Shown in pieces: positions 35,135 through 44,966 of a stretch of 64,000 bases of DNA. The stretch is from Methylobacterium pseudosasicola. GTDB taxonomy: Bacteria > Pseudomonadota > Alphaproteobacteria > Rhizobiales > Beijerinckiaceae. The stretch covers positions 228,928 through 292,927 of the forward strand of contig NZ_FOTK01000003.1 of NCBI RefSeq assembly GCF_900114535.1. Direction: 5' to 3'. A model generated the notes under the pieces. That model was given only the letters and a program-made list of their open reading frames with translations, had not been told where the DNA came from and searched no databases. The translations under genes were made by a program, and so were the position numbers. Position 1 is the first letter of the stretch. Each line of letters begins with the position of its first letter.

Positions 35135-37036
35135 ATGACCGGTCTTGCTTCCCTGACCACGGTGTTTCCCGGCCTCGTCTGGGCGATGGCGGCGCTGGCG
35201 CTCGTCCAGGCGTCGCGCCGCGCGGCCCTCTGGCGGCTCGGCACGGCGGCGTCGGTGGCGTGGCTCGACGGCCTCGCCAAGCTGCCGCGCCGCTACCTCG
35301 TGGATGTCCACCACGTCGTGGCGCGCGATGCCTACGCCTCGCGGATGCACGCGGTGGTGGCCGGCGGCCTCCTTGCCGCCTCGGTGCTGACGGCCCTGGC
35401 GATCCTGCCGCCGCTCGGCGGCTTCCGGCCCTACTGGGTTCTCGTGGCCGCCGCCTTCGGGGTGACGGCGGCGGGCTCCCTGTTGGTCGGCGCGCGCCGC
35501 TATCCCGAGAAGCAGAAGCGCCTCTCGGCCGGGCGCTTCCAGATCCTTCCGGTCCTGCTCGTCGCCTACGCGGTCGGCGGAACGGTCACGGCCCTGCTCC
35601 TGGCCTTCGGCGGGGCCGACGGGCTGCTCGCGCCCCTGGCTCTCGCGCTCGCGGCGGCGGGCGGGCTCGGCCTCGCCTTCGAGGTGCGGCACGGGCCGAT
35701 GCGCCACGCGGCTGCCGGCGCGCTCCACCTCGTCGCCCACCCGCGACCCGGCCGCTTCGAGGGCCGCCCCGACACGGCGCTCCAGGCCCTCGATCTCGAC
35801 GCGCCACGGCTCGGCTCCGAAGTGCCCGCGGATTTCGCCTGGAACCGGCTGCTCTCCTACGATGCCTGCGTCAGCTGCGGCCGCTGCGAGGTCGCCTGCC
35901 CGGCCTTCGCCGCCGGCCAGCCCCTGAACCCGAAGCGACTTATCCAGGATCTGGTCGCGGGGTTCTCGCCCTCGGAGCCCGCCTATGCCGGCGCTCCCTA
36001 TCCGGGGGGGCGGGCGGCCGAGGGGGCACGCGGGCCGCTCGCCCGGCTGATCGGGCCGGACGCGCGGATCCATCCTGATACGCTGTGGTCCTGCACCACC
36101 TGCCGGGCCTGCGTCGAGGAATGCCCGATGATGATCGAGCATGTCGACGCGGTGGTCGCCCTGCGCCGGCACCAGACCCTGGAGCGCGGTTCCCTGCCCG
36201 AGAAGGCAGTCGGCCCCGTGACCGACCTGCGCCAGACCGGCGATCCGGGCGGACGCCCGCTCGCGGCCCGCACCGACTTCGCCGCCGGCCTCGACCTGCC
36301 GCCGATCTCCGTGCGCGGCGAGGCCGCGGTGCTGCTCTGGCTCGGCGAGGGCGCCTACGACCTGCGCTACGGCCGCACCCTGCGGGCCCTGGTGCGGCTC
36401 CTGCGGGAGGCGGGCGTCGATTTTGCCGTGCTCGGGCCGGAGGAGCGCGATACCGGCGACCTCGCCCGGCGCCTCGGCGACGAGGCGACCTTCCAGGCCC
36501 TGGCGCGGGCGAACGTCGCGACGCTCGCCCGCTACCGGTTCGAGCGGATCGTCACCGCCGATCCCCACGCCCTGCACACCCTGCGCAACGAGTACCCCGC
36601 CTTCGGCGGGTGCTACACGGTGGTCCATCACACCGCGTTGCTGCTCGATCTGATCCGGGCCGGACGCCTGAAGCCCGGCCGCCTGCCGGATCTGTCGGTG
36701 ACCTATCACGACCCCTGCTATCTCGCCCGCTACAACGGGGAGACCGAGGCGCCCCGGGCCGTGCTCGACGCGATCGGCGTGAACCGCGCCGAGATGACCC
36801 GCTCGGGCCGCCGGGCGATGTGCTGCGGCGGCGGGGGCGGCGCGCCGGTGAGCGACGTGCCGGGCGAGCGGCGCATCCCCGACCTGCGGATGGCCCAGGC
36901 CGCCGAGACCGACGCCGGCATCGTCGCCGTCGCCTGCCCATCCTGCACGGCGATGCTGGAGGGCGTGCCGGACCGCAAGGCCGAGATTCGCGACATCGCC
37001 GAATTGCTCCTGCAGGCCGTGGAGGCCGGACGATGA
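35135..37036 (+). CDS. dgcB: Dimethylglycine demethylase subunit DgcB (Fe-S electron carrier)
   Basis: A 633-residue membrane protein. The N-terminal part (about 1-200) has several hydrophobic helices. Then come two [4Fe-4S] motifs, CVSCGRCEVACP and CTTCRACVEECP, and CCG-type domains (YHDPCYLARYN, AMCCGGGGG, CPSCTAML) as in heterodisulfide reductase D-like proteins. It probably passes electrons from DgcA or its ETF to the respiratory chain. The stop overlaps the etfA start (ATGA). Confidence 0.9.
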   Translation: MTGLASLTTVFPGLVWAMAALALVQASRRAALWRLGTAASVAWLDGLAKLPRRYLVDVHHVVARDAYASRMHAVVAGGLLAASVLTALAILPPLGGFRPYWVLVAAAFGVTAAGSLLVGARRYPEKQKRLSAGRFQILPVLLVAYAVGGTVTALLLAFGGADGLLAPLALALAAAGGLGLAFEVRHGPMRHAAAGALHLVAHPRPGRFEGRPDTALQALDLDAPRLGSEVPADFAWNRLLSYDACVSCGRCEVACPAFAAGQPLNPKRLIQDLVAGFSPSEPAYAGAPYPGGRAAEGARGPLARLIGPDARIHPDTLWSCTTCRACVEECPMMIEHVDAVVALRRHQTLERGSLPEKAVGPVTDLRQTGDPGGRPLAARTDFAAGLDLPPISVRGEAAVLLWLGEGAYDLRYGRTLRALVRLLREAGVDFAVLGPEERDTGDLARRLGDEATFQALARANVATLARYRFERIVTADPHALHTLRNEYPAFGGCYTVVHHTALLLDLIRAGRLKPGRLPDLSVTYHDPCYLARYNGETEAPRAVLDAIGVNRAEMTRSGRRAMCCGGGGGAPVSDVPGERRIPDLRMAQAAETDAGIVAVACPSCTAMLEGVPDRKAEIRDIAELLLQAVEAGR

Positions 37037-38265
37037 CGCGCCCTCGCCGCGATCCCCGCGCCGAGCGGGCGGCGATCCGCGTCCCCGACCGGGACGGCGC
37101 CCGTCCGCGCTACGACCGGAGCGCGCGCCGTCCCGGCGGCGGACGCCCGCGCCGCGATCCCCGGGCCGAACGCGCCGGGCAGCGGGTCGCCGGACCGCTG
37201 CGCCTCCGCTACGATCTCGGCCAGGTCGCCCCTGCCGAGGGGCCGGTCCGCGCCGAGCCGGCCCAGCGGACCGCGGCTCCTACGATCCTGACCGTCGAGG
37301 CGCCCGACTTCCTCGTCGTGGCCGTGCCGGACATGGCCGGCGGTCGCCTTTCGGCCCATGACCGCCAGGTGCTGGGCGCCGCGCGCATCCTCGCCGGCCG
37401 CGAAGGCGGCGTGGCCGTCCTGGCGGTCGGCGCCGGCGCGGGCTACGGCAGCGCTGGCGCCGATCGCCTGATCTCCCTCGACGACGACCCGGACGCCTAC
37501 GATCCTGCCGGACGGGCCGCCAGGATCGCGGCGACGCTTGCGGCGCTCAAGCCCCGCCATGTCCTGTTCCCGGAAACCCTCGACGGCGGCGACCTCGCCC
37601 GGCGCGTGGCGGTGCGGATGCGGGAGCCGCTGTTCGGCAATGCCGAGGGCCTGTCCCCCACCGGCCTGATCCGTCCGGCGCGTGGCCGCAGCATCGAGCA
37701 GCGGGCCGCCCCCGGCCTCCTCGCCACGATCGCGCCCGAGGCCGTGGCCGAGTATGCGGGCCCTCCCCGCGAGGCAAGGCTGCTGCCGGTCGAGATCGAC
37801 GCATCGATGCGAGGCGCGCAAGAGATCACGCAAGAGATCCTGTCCGCGATCCGCATCCCGGCCGACCCTGCCACGGTCCCGCTGGGGCTCGCCGAATTCG
37901 TCGCGGCGGCCGGCAACGGCGTGACTGACCTCGACACCTTCCGTCGCCTCGTCGCGGTCCTGCGCGCGACGCCCGGCGCCAGCCGGGTCCTGTGCGATGC
38001 CGGCCTGATGCCGCGGCAAACCCAGGTCGGCGCCTCCGGCACCGTGCTCGCCGCGACCTGCTACCTCGCCCTCGGCATTTCCGGGGCGCCGCAGCATCTC
38101 CAGGGGGTCGCCGGCTGCGAGCACGTGGTGGCGGTCAACACCGACCTGCACGCGGCCATGATCGAGCGCGCGGGCCTCGCCATCGTGCAGGACGCCCAGC
38201 TGATCATGCCGGCGCTGCTGCGCTTGCTCGGCCAGGAAGCCGGCGACCCGGGAGACGCCGCGTGA
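37033..38265 (+). CDS. etfA: Electron transfer flavoprotein alpha subunit, demethylation-specific
   Basis: A 410-residue ETF alpha with a C-terminal FAD domain: QTQVGASGTVLAATCYLALG, GAPQHLQGV, VAVNTDLHAAMIERAG. The N-terminus is unusual: an Arg/Pro-rich extension of about 80 residues holds two copies of RPRRDPRAERA (near residues 3-13 and 38-48). A single RRDPRAE start occurs in the ETF alpha proteins of other betaine clusters, as I recall. Coupled by four-base overlaps to dgcB and etfB, so it is surely the partner of the DgcAB enzyme. Confidence 0.85.
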   Translation: MTRPRRDPRAERAAIRVPDRDGARPRYDRSARRPGGGRPRRDPRAERAGQRVAGPLRLRYDLGQVAPAEGPVRAEPAQRTAAPTILTVEAPDFLVVAVPDMAGGRLSAHDRQVLGAARILAGREGGVAVLAVGAGAGYGSAGADRLISLDDDPDAYDPAGRAARIAATLAALKPRHVLFPETLDGGDLARRVAVRMREPLFGNAEGLSPTGLIRPARGRSIEQRAAPGLLATIAPEAVAEYAGPPREARLLPVEIDASMRGAQEITQEILSAIRIPADPATVPLGLAEFVAAAGNGVTDLDTFRRLVAVLRATPGASRVLCDAGLMPRQTQVGASGTVLAATCYLALGISGAPQHLQGVAGCEHVVAVNTDLHAAMIERAGLAIVQDAQLIMPALLRLLGQEAGDPGDAA

Positions 38266-39047
38266 AGATCGCGATCCTCCTCTCGGCCGGCCGCCATCCG
38301 GTCTCCGGTGCGGCGGTCTTGCCCCGCCTGGAGGCGCAGGCGATCCGCCTCGCCGCGGGGCTCGGCCAACACATTGGTCTTCATGCCGGCCCCGAGGCCG
38401 CCGTGGTGGCGGAAGCCCTGGGCCAGGGGCTCGCGCACATCCAGCACGCCGCCCTGCCCGAGGAGGCGGACCCGGTGCCGGCGCTGGCCACCTGCCTCGC
38501 GGCCCTTGCGCCCGACCTCGTCCTGGCCGGGCGGCGCGGACAGGGCGGCGCCGAGACCGGGATCGTCCCCTACGCGGTCGCGGATCGCCTCGGCTACCCG
38601 CTGATCCCCGACATCATCGCGGCGGCCCCTGGCGAGGAGGCGGGTACGCTGCACCTCGACCAGAGCCTCGGCCGCGGCGCCCGGCGGCGGGTGACGATCC
38701 GCGGGCCGGTGGTGGCGACGGTGCATCCGGATGCCCCTGCTTCCTTCGCCTACGCCTACGGCCAGGCCCGGCGCGGCGTGATCGAGCCGGTCGTGGGTGC
38801 TCTCGCGCCTCATCCGGCCCCGGTTCCGGCCGTGGAGGAACGGCCCTATCGCCGCCGTCCGAAGCTCGTGAAGGGCGCGCCGGCCGGCAGCTCGGCCGCC
38901 GAGCGCCTGAAGGCGGCCACCGGCGAGGCCGGCCCAGCGTCGAGCGGGCGGCTCCTCGTGCGACCCGATCCCGACGAGGCGGCCCGCGAGATCCTGGCCC
39001 ATCTGCGCCGGATCGGCGTGCTCGCCGCACCCCGCGACCCCCGATGA
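38262..39047 (+). CDS. etfB: Electron transfer flavoprotein beta subunit, demethylation-specific
   Basis: A 261-residue ETF beta-like protein starting with GTG that overlaps the etfA stop. It keeps the adenine-nucleotide-binding fold (LVLAGRRGQGGAETGIVPYAVADRLGYPL) and a C-terminal tail. It lacks some features of housekeeping ETF beta and belongs to the version found with dgcAB. With the alpha subunit it accepts electrons released by demethylation. Confidence 0.82.
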   Translation: MKIAILLSAGRHPVSGAAVLPRLEAQAIRLAAGLGQHIGLHAGPEAAVVAEALGQGLAHIQHAALPEEADPVPALATCLAALAPDLVLAGRRGQGGAETGIVPYAVADRLGYPLIPDIIAAAPGEEAGTLHLDQSLGRGARRRVTIRGPVVATVHPDAPASFAYAYGQARRGVIEPVVGALAPHPAPVPAVEERPYRRRPKLVKGAPAGSSAAERLKAATGEAGPASSGRLLVRPDPDEAAREILAHLRRIGVLAAPRDPR

Positions 39048-39056
39048 GGAAGCCCC

Positions 39057-39575
39057 ATGCCCGTGACCTCCGACGACCTCCTGACCCGGCTGCGCGAGCG
39101 CGGGATCGCCTACCAGCTATCCGAGCACCCACCGGTCCTGACCGTCGAGGCGATGATGGCGGTGTGCGGCGCCATCGCAGGGGCGCACACCAAGAACCTG
39201 TTCCTGCGCGACGGGAAGAAGACCTATTTCCTCGTCACCCTCGCTCACGACGCGCAGGTGGATCTCAAGGCGTTCCGGTCCGTGCTGGGCGCCCGGGGCG
39301 GCTTGTCCTTCGCGAGTGCCGATGCCTTGCGCGAGCAGCTCGGCGTCGAGAGCGGCGCGGTCTCGCCCCTGGCCGCGCTCAATGCCGCGCCGGACAGCGT
39401 GCGGGTGTTCATCCAGGACAACTTGCTCGCCGAATCGCGGATCAACATCCATCCGCTCGTGAACACGCGGACCCTCACCCTCGTCCCCGGCGATCTGCTC
39501 GCCGCCCTGCGGGCCGAAGGGCACGCCCCGGAAATCTTCGCGCTTCCGGATGCCGCGCAAAGCGCGGCTCTCTGA
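39057..39575 (+). CDS. YbaK/ProX-type aminoacyl-tRNA deacylase
   Basis: A 172-residue free-standing editing-domain protein. It has the fold signature AGAHTKNLFLRDGKKTYFLVT, the catalytic Lys in KNLFLR, the loop ESGAVSPLAALN, and NIHPLVNTRTLTL. Relatives hydrolyse Ala-tRNA(Pro) or similar mischarged tRNAs. It starts 9 nt after etfB and may be co-transcribed, though its function has no clear link to demethylation. A GC hairpin (39552-39568) overlaps the end of the gene. Confidence 0.88.
   Translation: MPVTSDDLLTRLRERGIAYQLSEHPPVLTVEAMMAVCGAIAGAHTKNLFLRDGKKTYFLVTLAHDAQVDLKAFRSVLGARGGLSFASADALREQLGVESGAVSPLAALNAAPDSVRVFIQDNLLAESRINIHPLVNTRTLTLVPGDLLAALRAEGHAPEIFALPDAAQSAAL
39552..39568 (+). terminator. 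Possible hairpin at end of the etfB/deacylase transcript
   Basis: A perfect 7-bp GC stem GCCGCGC/GCGCGGC with an AAA loop, ending 5 nt before the stop codon. No T-run follows, so it may only be a coding-sequence hairpin. The next genes converge on this region. Confidence 0.25.
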
Positions 39576-39822
39576 GCGGGGTTGTCCGGAGCGGTGTCGA
39601 CCCGGGCCTTCGTGTAGCCAGCCACGTGGTCCGGATCGACGGTGGCGGGCTCGGGCCCGAGGAGGCCGAGCAAGATCGCCACGTCGGTCCGGGCGGCGAT
39701 GCGCGCGGAAGCGTCATGCGGCAACCATTGGGCCGATCGTGTGCGAACTCGATGGGCCGATCCCGAGATCTCGAACAGATCGAAGGCGCTGATTATCGCG
39801 CGGTGATTCGTTCCGCCGTCCT

Positions 39823-40401
39823 TTACTCTCCGTGTCCGACCCCGAAGGCGGCTTCCTGCAGGAAGCCGTGCACGTAGGTGGCAAACGAGCGCCAGCACTC
39901 CACGCGGTAGCGCGGGCTCGGTCCGGGCCGGCGGATCAGGACGATCTCCGCCTTGCCGAGCAGGGTGCGGGTGGCGCTGCCCTCGGGGAAGCCGGCCTCG
40001 CCGAGGTCGAGCGGGCAGCCGGCATTGAGGGCGATGGCAGCGTGGGCGCCACTCAAGTCGATGCCGACATTGCGATGCGAGATATCGACGAGGGCGTGGG
40101 CCTTCCCCGCGAGGTCGGCCGCGATCGTCGCGGCCAGAGCATCCGCCTCGTATTCGGCGGTGCCGATCAGCCACTCGTCGGGTCCGAGGCGGGCGATCCA
40201 GCGCCCCTCGTCCCCCGCGACCGTGTTGATCGGGCGGTCGAGGAGCAGGTCCGCCGCCGACCGGCCGGGATCGCGCACGCGCAGCGTCAGGCGCGCCTCC
40301 GCGTCCGCGGGCCGGATCAGGATGCCGGACCGGTCCGGGGCAGTGGTTTCCGGGCGGCCGAGCGGCAGCGCGCGGGCGGTGCGGTAGCGGACCTCAAGCA
40401 T
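39823..40401 (-). CDS. soxG: Sarcosine oxidase gamma subunit
   Basis: A 192-residue SoxG with the conserved LGPDEWLI and VDISHRNVGIDLSGAHAAIALNAGCPLDL. The C-terminal WRSFATYVHGFLQEA is also typical. It is a structural subunit of heterotetrameric sarcosine oxidase. Its start overlaps the soxA stop by 8 nt. It is the last gene of soxBDAG. Confidence 0.92.
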   Translation of the reverse strand: MLEVRYRTARALPLGRPETTAPDRSGILIRPADAEARLTLRVRDPGRSAADLLLDRPINTVAGDEGRWIARLGPDEWLIGTAEYEADALAATIAADLAGKAHALVDISHRNVGIDLSGAHAAIALNAGCPLDLGEAGFPEGSATRTLLGKAEIVLIRRPGPSPRYRVECWRSFATYVHGFLQEAAFGVGHGE

Positions 40402-43381
40402 TGATGCGCTCCCCCTTGGGATCGAAGAACACCGGCTCCGCGACGCGCGCCGCGGCGAAGCCGTCCGGGGTCGTGACGTGGAGGGTGCGGCCGACGAGTT
40501 CGCGCCCGTTGGCGACCAGCGCCAGGGCGATGGAGCGGTTGCAGTTCGCGCTCCAATAGCTCGACGTGACGTGGCCGAGCATCCGCATCGGGATCGGCTG
40601 GTCCGGGTCGGCGACCACCTGGGCCCCTTCGTCCAGGACAAGCTTCGGGTCGTCGGTGACGAGGCCGACGAGCTGCTTGCGTCCGGCGGCGACCACGTCG
40701 GGTCGGGCGAGCGAGCGCTTGCCGACGAAGTCCTTCTTCGCCTTGGCGATCATGCTGGCGAGCCCGACATCGTCCGGGGTCACCGTCCCGTCCGTCTCCT
40801 GGCCGACGATGATGTAGCCCTTCTCGGCGCGAAGCACGTGCATCGTCTCGGTGCCGTAGGGCGTGATCCCGTAGGGCCGTCCGGCCTCCATGACCGTCTC
40901 CCAGACGGCGAGCGCGTTGTCCGAGGGAACGTTGATCTCGAAGCCGAGCTCGCCAGTGAAGGAGACCCGGAACAGCCGGGTCGGCACGCCGCAGATGGTC
41001 CCCGAGCGCATCGCCATGTGCGGGAAGGCTTCAGGCGAGAGGTCGATCCCGTCGACCAGAGGCTCGATCACCGCCCGCGCTTTCGGCCCCTGGAGCGCGA
41101 TCACCGCCCATTGCTCGGTGGTCGAGGTCAGGAACACCTGCAGGTCCGGCCACTCGGTCTGGAGGTAGTCCTCCATGTGGGCCAGCACCCGGGCTGCGCC
41201 GCCGGTGGTGGTGGTGACGTGGAAGCACTCCGGCGACACCCGGGCGACGACGCCGTCGTCGAGGATGTAGCCGTCCTCCTTCAGCATCAGCCCGTAGCGG
41301 CAACGGCCTGGTTCGAGCTTCGCCCAGGGGTTGATGTACACCCGGTTCATGAACTCGGCGGCGTCCGGGCCGACGATCTCGATCTTGCCGAGCGTCGAGG
41401 CATCGAAGATGCCGACTCCCTCGCGCACCGCCTTGCATTCGCGGGCGACCGCCGCGTGCAGGTCTTCGCCGGGCTTCGGGAAATACCAGGCGCGCCGCCA
41501 CAGGGCGACGTTCTCGAACAGGGCGCCGTGGCTTTCCGCCCAGTCGTGAATCGGCGTGGTGCGGATCGGGTCGAACAGGGCGTGGCGCGCCGGGCCGACG
41601 AGCGTCCCGAAGGTCACCGGCGTGTAGGGCGGGCGGAAGGTCGTGGTGCCCACCCCCGGCAGCGTCTTGTCGAGCTGCCCGGCGACGATGCCGAGCGCAT
41701 TCATGTTCGAGGTCTTGCCCTGGTCGGTCGCCATCCCGGTGGTGGTGTAGCGCTTGACGTGCTCGATCGACTGGAAGCCCTCGCGCACCGCGAGCTTGAT
41801 GTCCTTGGCGGTGACGTCGTTCTGGAAGTCCACGAAGGCGCGGACCTTGGCCGGGTTGGCGTCCGTCGGCATGATCCTCACCGGCTGAAATCCGGTCGGG
41901 GTCGACGTCGCCGTGAAGGCGCGCCGCTCCAGGGAGCCCGCGGCCTCTGCGCCGGCGGCGTCGCCCTCGTTAAGGCAGGCGGCGAGATCGTAGGTGCCCT
42001 TGGCCGCGCCGGCCGAGCGCTCGGCCTGGGCCGAACTGCCGGGCACGAACGCGTCGCGTTCGGCGTCGTAGACGAGCTTGCCGCGGGATTGCGAGAACAG
42101 GTGCACAGCCGGAGTCCAGCCGCCCGACATGCCGACGCAATCGCAGGGGAGAAGGCGACGGCCGCCGCACCGGCCGTCGCTCCCGATCGGCGCCACGAGC
42201 AGGCCCGTGACGCGCTTTCGGCCCTTGGACCCGACCACCGTGTGGCCGGTCAGCACCGGAATGCCGGCTGCCCGCAGGCGCGCCGGACCGGATCCGCAAT
42301 CCGGTTCGAGGCGGAGATCGACCAGGGTTACCTCGGCCCCGGCCGCCTTCGCGTCCAGCGCCGCCGTGTAGGCCGATGCGCCGCTCGTCGCGAAGACGAT
42401 GCGCCGACCGGGCAGCACGCCGTAGCGGTTGACGAACACCCGCACGCTCTCCGCGAGCAGGATGCCGGGCCGGTCGTTGTCGGCGAAGACGAGGGGCCGC
42501 TCGTGCGACCCGCCGGCCAGGACGACCTCACCCGCGCGCACCTGCCATAGCCGCTCGCGGGGCGCCTGCGACGCCCCCGTGGGAAGATGGTCGGTGACGC
42601 GCTCGGTGAGCGCGACGTGGTTATGGTTGCAATAGCCGAAGGCCGTGGTCCGCGGCAGCAGGATGACGTTCTCGCGGCCATCGAGCTCAGCCAGCGTCGC
42701 CCGCAGCCATTCGGCGGCCGGGCGCCCGTCGATCTCGGAGGTGAGGTCGTGGAGGAGGCTGCCGCCGGGCTCGGCCCCCTCGTCGGCGAGGATCACTCGC
42801 TTGCCGGTCTTGGCCGCCGCCAGCGCCGCAGCGAGGCCCGCCGGTCCCGCGCCGACCACGAGCACGTCGCAATGGGCGTGGCGGTTGGCGTAGCGGTCGG
42901 GATCGGGCTCTTCCGGCGCCTTGCCGAGGCCGGCCGCCGCGCGGATAACGGGCTCGTAGACCCGGTCCCAGAATGTCCGGGGCCACATGAAGGTCTTGTA
43001 GTAGAAGCCCGCGACGAAGACCGGCGACAGCAGGTCGTTGACCGCGCCCACGTCGAAGGCGAGCGACGGCCAGTGGTTCTGCGAGCGGGTCTTGAGGCCC
43101 TCGTAGGCCTCGACCACGGAGGCGCGGTTGTTCGGGTCGATCCGGCCCGGGCCGCGATCCACCGACAGCAGGGCGCTCGGCTCGTCCGGGCCGTGGCTCA
43201 GGATCCCCCGCGGGCGATGGTACTTGAACGAGCGGCCGGCCAGGTGGATGCCGTTGGCGAGCAGGGCCGAGGCGACGGTATCGCCCTGAAAACCCTGGAC
43301 GGTGCGGCCGTTGAACGCGAAGGCGATGGGGCGCGATCGGTCGATGCGGCCGCCCCGGGACAGTCTGAACTGCTGCGCCAT
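40394..43381 (-). CDS. soxA: Sarcosine oxidase alpha subunit
   Basis: A 995-residue subunit in the usual order. The N-terminal 2Fe-2S-like/2Fe-2S ferredoxin fold region (GDTVASALLANGIHLAGRSFKYHRPRG) comes first. A NAD-binding domain follows (DVLVVGAGPAGLAAAL). The C-terminal half is a GcvT-like tetrahydrofolate domain (KVRAFVDFQNDVTAKDIKLA...GVGIFDASTLGKIEI). The enzyme oxidises sarcosine to glycine, passing the methyl group to tetrahydrofolate as the methylene or releasing formaldehyde. The real start is ATG 43381, which overlaps the soxD stop. Confidence 0.94.
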   Translation of the reverse strand: MAQQFRLSRGGRIDRSRPIAFAFNGRTVQGFQGDTVASALLANGIHLAGRSFKYHRPRGILSHGPDEPSALLSVDRGPGRIDPNNRASVVEAYEGLKTRSQNHWPSLAFDVGAVNDLLSPVFVAGFYYKTFMWPRTFWDRVYEPVIRAAAGLGKAPEEPDPDRYANRHAHCDVLVVGAGPAGLAAALAAAKTGKRVILADEGAEPGGSLLHDLTSEIDGRPAAEWLRATLAELDGRENVILLPRTTAFGYCNHNHVALTERVTDHLPTGASQAPRERLWQVRAGEVVLAGGSHERPLVFADNDRPGILLAESVRVFVNRYGVLPGRRIVFATSGASAYTAALDAKAAGAEVTLVDLRLEPDCGSGPARLRAAGIPVLTGHTVVGSKGRKRVTGLLVAPIGSDGRCGGRRLLPCDCVGMSGGWTPAVHLFSQSRGKLVYDAERDAFVPGSSAQAERSAGAAKGTYDLAACLNEGDAAGAEAAGSLERRAFTATSTPTGFQPVRIMPTDANPAKVRAFVDFQNDVTAKDIKLAVREGFQSIEHVKRYTTTGMATDQGKTSNMNALGIVAGQLDKTLPGVGTTTFRPPYTPVTFGTLVGPARHALFDPIRTTPIHDWAESHGALFENVALWRRAWYFPKPGEDLHAAVARECKAVREGVGIFDASTLGKIEIVGPDAAEFMNRVYINPWAKLEPGRCRYGLMLKEDGYILDDGVVARVSPECFHVTTTTGGAARVLAHMEDYLQTEWPDLQVFLTSTTEQWAVIALQGPKARAVIEPLVDGIDLSPEAFPHMAMRSGTICGVPTRLFRVSFTGELGFEINVPSDNALAVWETVMEAGRPYGITPYGTETMHVLRAEKGYIIVGQETDGTVTPDDVGLASMIAKAKKDFVGKRSLARPDVVAAGRKQLVGLVTDDPKLVLDEGAQVVADPDQPIPMRMLGHVTSSYWSANCNRSIALALVANGRELVGRTLHVTTPDGFAAARVAEPVFFDPKGERINA

Positions 43382-43677
43382 CACGCCCTCGCCTCGGTCT
43401 CGATGGAGCGGGAGGGCTGGGCGCCCACTGGATAGGTCTCGAGGAAGCGGTCGCTGACCGTGTCCCGCAGGGCATTGAACCAGCGCCCGCAGCCATGGGC
43501 ATGGCACCACCGCTCGGCATGGATGCCGCGGGGGTTCGCCCGGACGAAGAGATGCGCGCTCCAGGCGTCGTCATCGAGCGCGGTCGGGTCGGCGGGCCGG
43601 GCGATATGGGCTTGGCCGCCGCACCGGAACTCGGTCTCGGGGCGGTTTCCACAATACGGGCAGGCGATCAGCAGCAT
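43381..43677 (-). CDS. soxD: Sarcosine oxidase delta subunit
   Basis: A 98-residue zinc-binding subunit with CPYCGNR, FRCGG and CHAHGCGRWFNALRDT, giving the Cys/His zinc ligands. ATG 43677 opens directly on MLLIACPYC. It lies 35 nt after soxB and overlaps soxA by one base. Confidence 0.93.
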   Translation of the reverse strand: MLLIACPYCGNRPETEFRCGGQAHIARPADPTALDDDAWSAHLFVRANPRGIHAERWCHAHGCGRWFNALRDTVSDRFLETYPVGAQPSRSIETEARA

Positions 43678-43712
43678 CGGGCGTCTCGTCGCGTGGGGAG
43701 GAGGCGGGGCAA

Positions 43713-44966
43713 TCAGTGCGCGACGGCCGCCGCGGCGGCCTCGTCGATCAAGCGTCCGGTGCGGAAGCGGTCGAGGGTGAAGGGGGCGTTGACCGCGTGC
43801 GGATCGCCCGTCGCCAGTGTGTGGGCGAAGACGTGGCCGGAACCCGGCGTCGCCTTGAAGCCGCCGGTGCCCCAGCCGCAATTGACGAACAGGTTCGGTA
43901 CGGGCGTCTTGCCGATGATCGGCGAGCGGTCGGGCGTGACGTCGACGATGCCGCCCCAGGAGCGCAGCATGCGCATGCGGGTGAATCGCGGGAACAGCTC
44001 GCAGATCGCGTCGAGCGTGTGGGTGGTGATGTGCAGGCCGCCCTGCTGGCTGTAGGACGTGTACTGGTCGGTGCCGGCGCCGATGACGAGTTCGCCCTTG
44101 TCGGATTGCGAGATGTAGGCGTGGACCGCGTTCGACATCACGACGCAGGGAAAGACAGGCTTCACCGGCTCCGACACGAGGGCCTGGAGCGGGTAGCTCT
44201 CCAACGGCATCCGCACCCCGGCCATCGCCATCACGGTGGTGGTATGGCCGGCGGCCACCACGCCGACCCGGCCGGCGCCGATGAATCCGCGGCTCGTCTC
44301 GACGCCCACGGCCGCACCGGATGCGTCCCGGCGAATGCCCGTCACCTCGCAGTTCTGGATGATGTCGACGCCGCGGGCATCGGCGCCGCGGGCGTAACCC
44401 CAGGCGACGGCGTCGTGACGGGCGGTGCCGGCCCGGCGCTGCAGGGCGCCGCCGAGCACCGGGTAGCGCAGCCTCCCCGAAATCTCGAGCGGCGGGCAGA
44501 AGGCCTTGCACGCTTCCTTGGAGAGCCACTCGTTGTCGATGCCGTTGAGACGGTTGGCGTAGACGTGGCGCTTGAAGCTTTGAACGTCGTGCAGGTTGTG
44601 GGCGAGCATCAACACGCCGCGCTGGGAGAACATGACGTTGTAGTTCAGCTCCTGCGACAGGCCCTCCCACAGCTTGAGGGCGTGCTCGTAGAGGGCTGCG
44701 CTCTCGTCGTAGAGGTAGTTGGACCGGATGATCGTGGTGTTGCGGCCGGTATTGCCGCCGCCAATCCAGCCCTTCTCCAGCACCGCGACGTTCGTGATGC
44801 CGTGAACGGTGGCGAGGTAATAGGCCGTCGCGAGGCCGTGGCCGCCGCCGCCGACGATGACGACGTCGTAGGAGGCCTTCGGCTGCGGGTCGCGCCACTG
44901 GCGGCCCCAGCCCTCGTGTCCCGTCAGGGATTCCGAGAGCAGCGACGTGAGGGAAAAGCGGCGCAT
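43713..44966 (-). CDS. soxB: Sarcosine oxidase beta subunit
   Basis: A 417-residue flavoprotein of the D-amino-acid oxidase fold with the FAD motif [40 protein letters not shown] is conserved in SoxB and contains the region of covalent FMN attachment. The C-terminus has [15 protein letters not shown]. It carries the sarcosine oxidation site. It is the first gene of soxBDAG and divergent from the GbdR-like regulator. Confidence 0.94.
   Translation of the reverse strand: MRRFSLTSLLSESLTGHEGWGRQWRDPQPKASYDVVIVGGGGHGLATAYYLATVHGITNVAVLEKGWIGGGNTGRNTTIIRSNYLYDESAALYEHALKLWEGLSQELNYNVMFSQRGVLMLAHNLHDVQSFKRHVYANRLNGIDNEWLSKEACKAFCPPLEISGRLRYPVLGGALQRRAGTARHDAVAWGYARGADARGVDIIQNCEVTGIRRDASGAAVGVETSRGFIGAGRVGVVAAGHTTTVMAMAGVRMPLESYPLQALVSEPVKPVFPCVVMSNAVHAYISQSDKGELVIGAGTDQYTSYSQQGGLHITTHTLDAICELFPRFTRMRMLRSWGGIVDVTPDRSPIIGKTPVPNLFVNCGWGTGGFKATPGSGHVFAHTLATGDPHAVNAPFTLDRFRTGRLIDEAAAAAVAH

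Noticed and set aside
33007..35280. A 757-codon open frame antisense to dgcA
   Set aside because: It is a mirror of the GC-rich dgcA frame, with the Arg/Asp/His/Leu-rich composition of antisense shadows and no motifs. DgcA itself has clear domains.
36085..37030. Long + strand frame upstream of etfA, continuous with it
   Set aside because: This part overlaps dgcB in another frame and is Arg/Pro-rich without motifs. ETF alpha similarity starts only after 37033, where an ATGA overlap gives a natural start.
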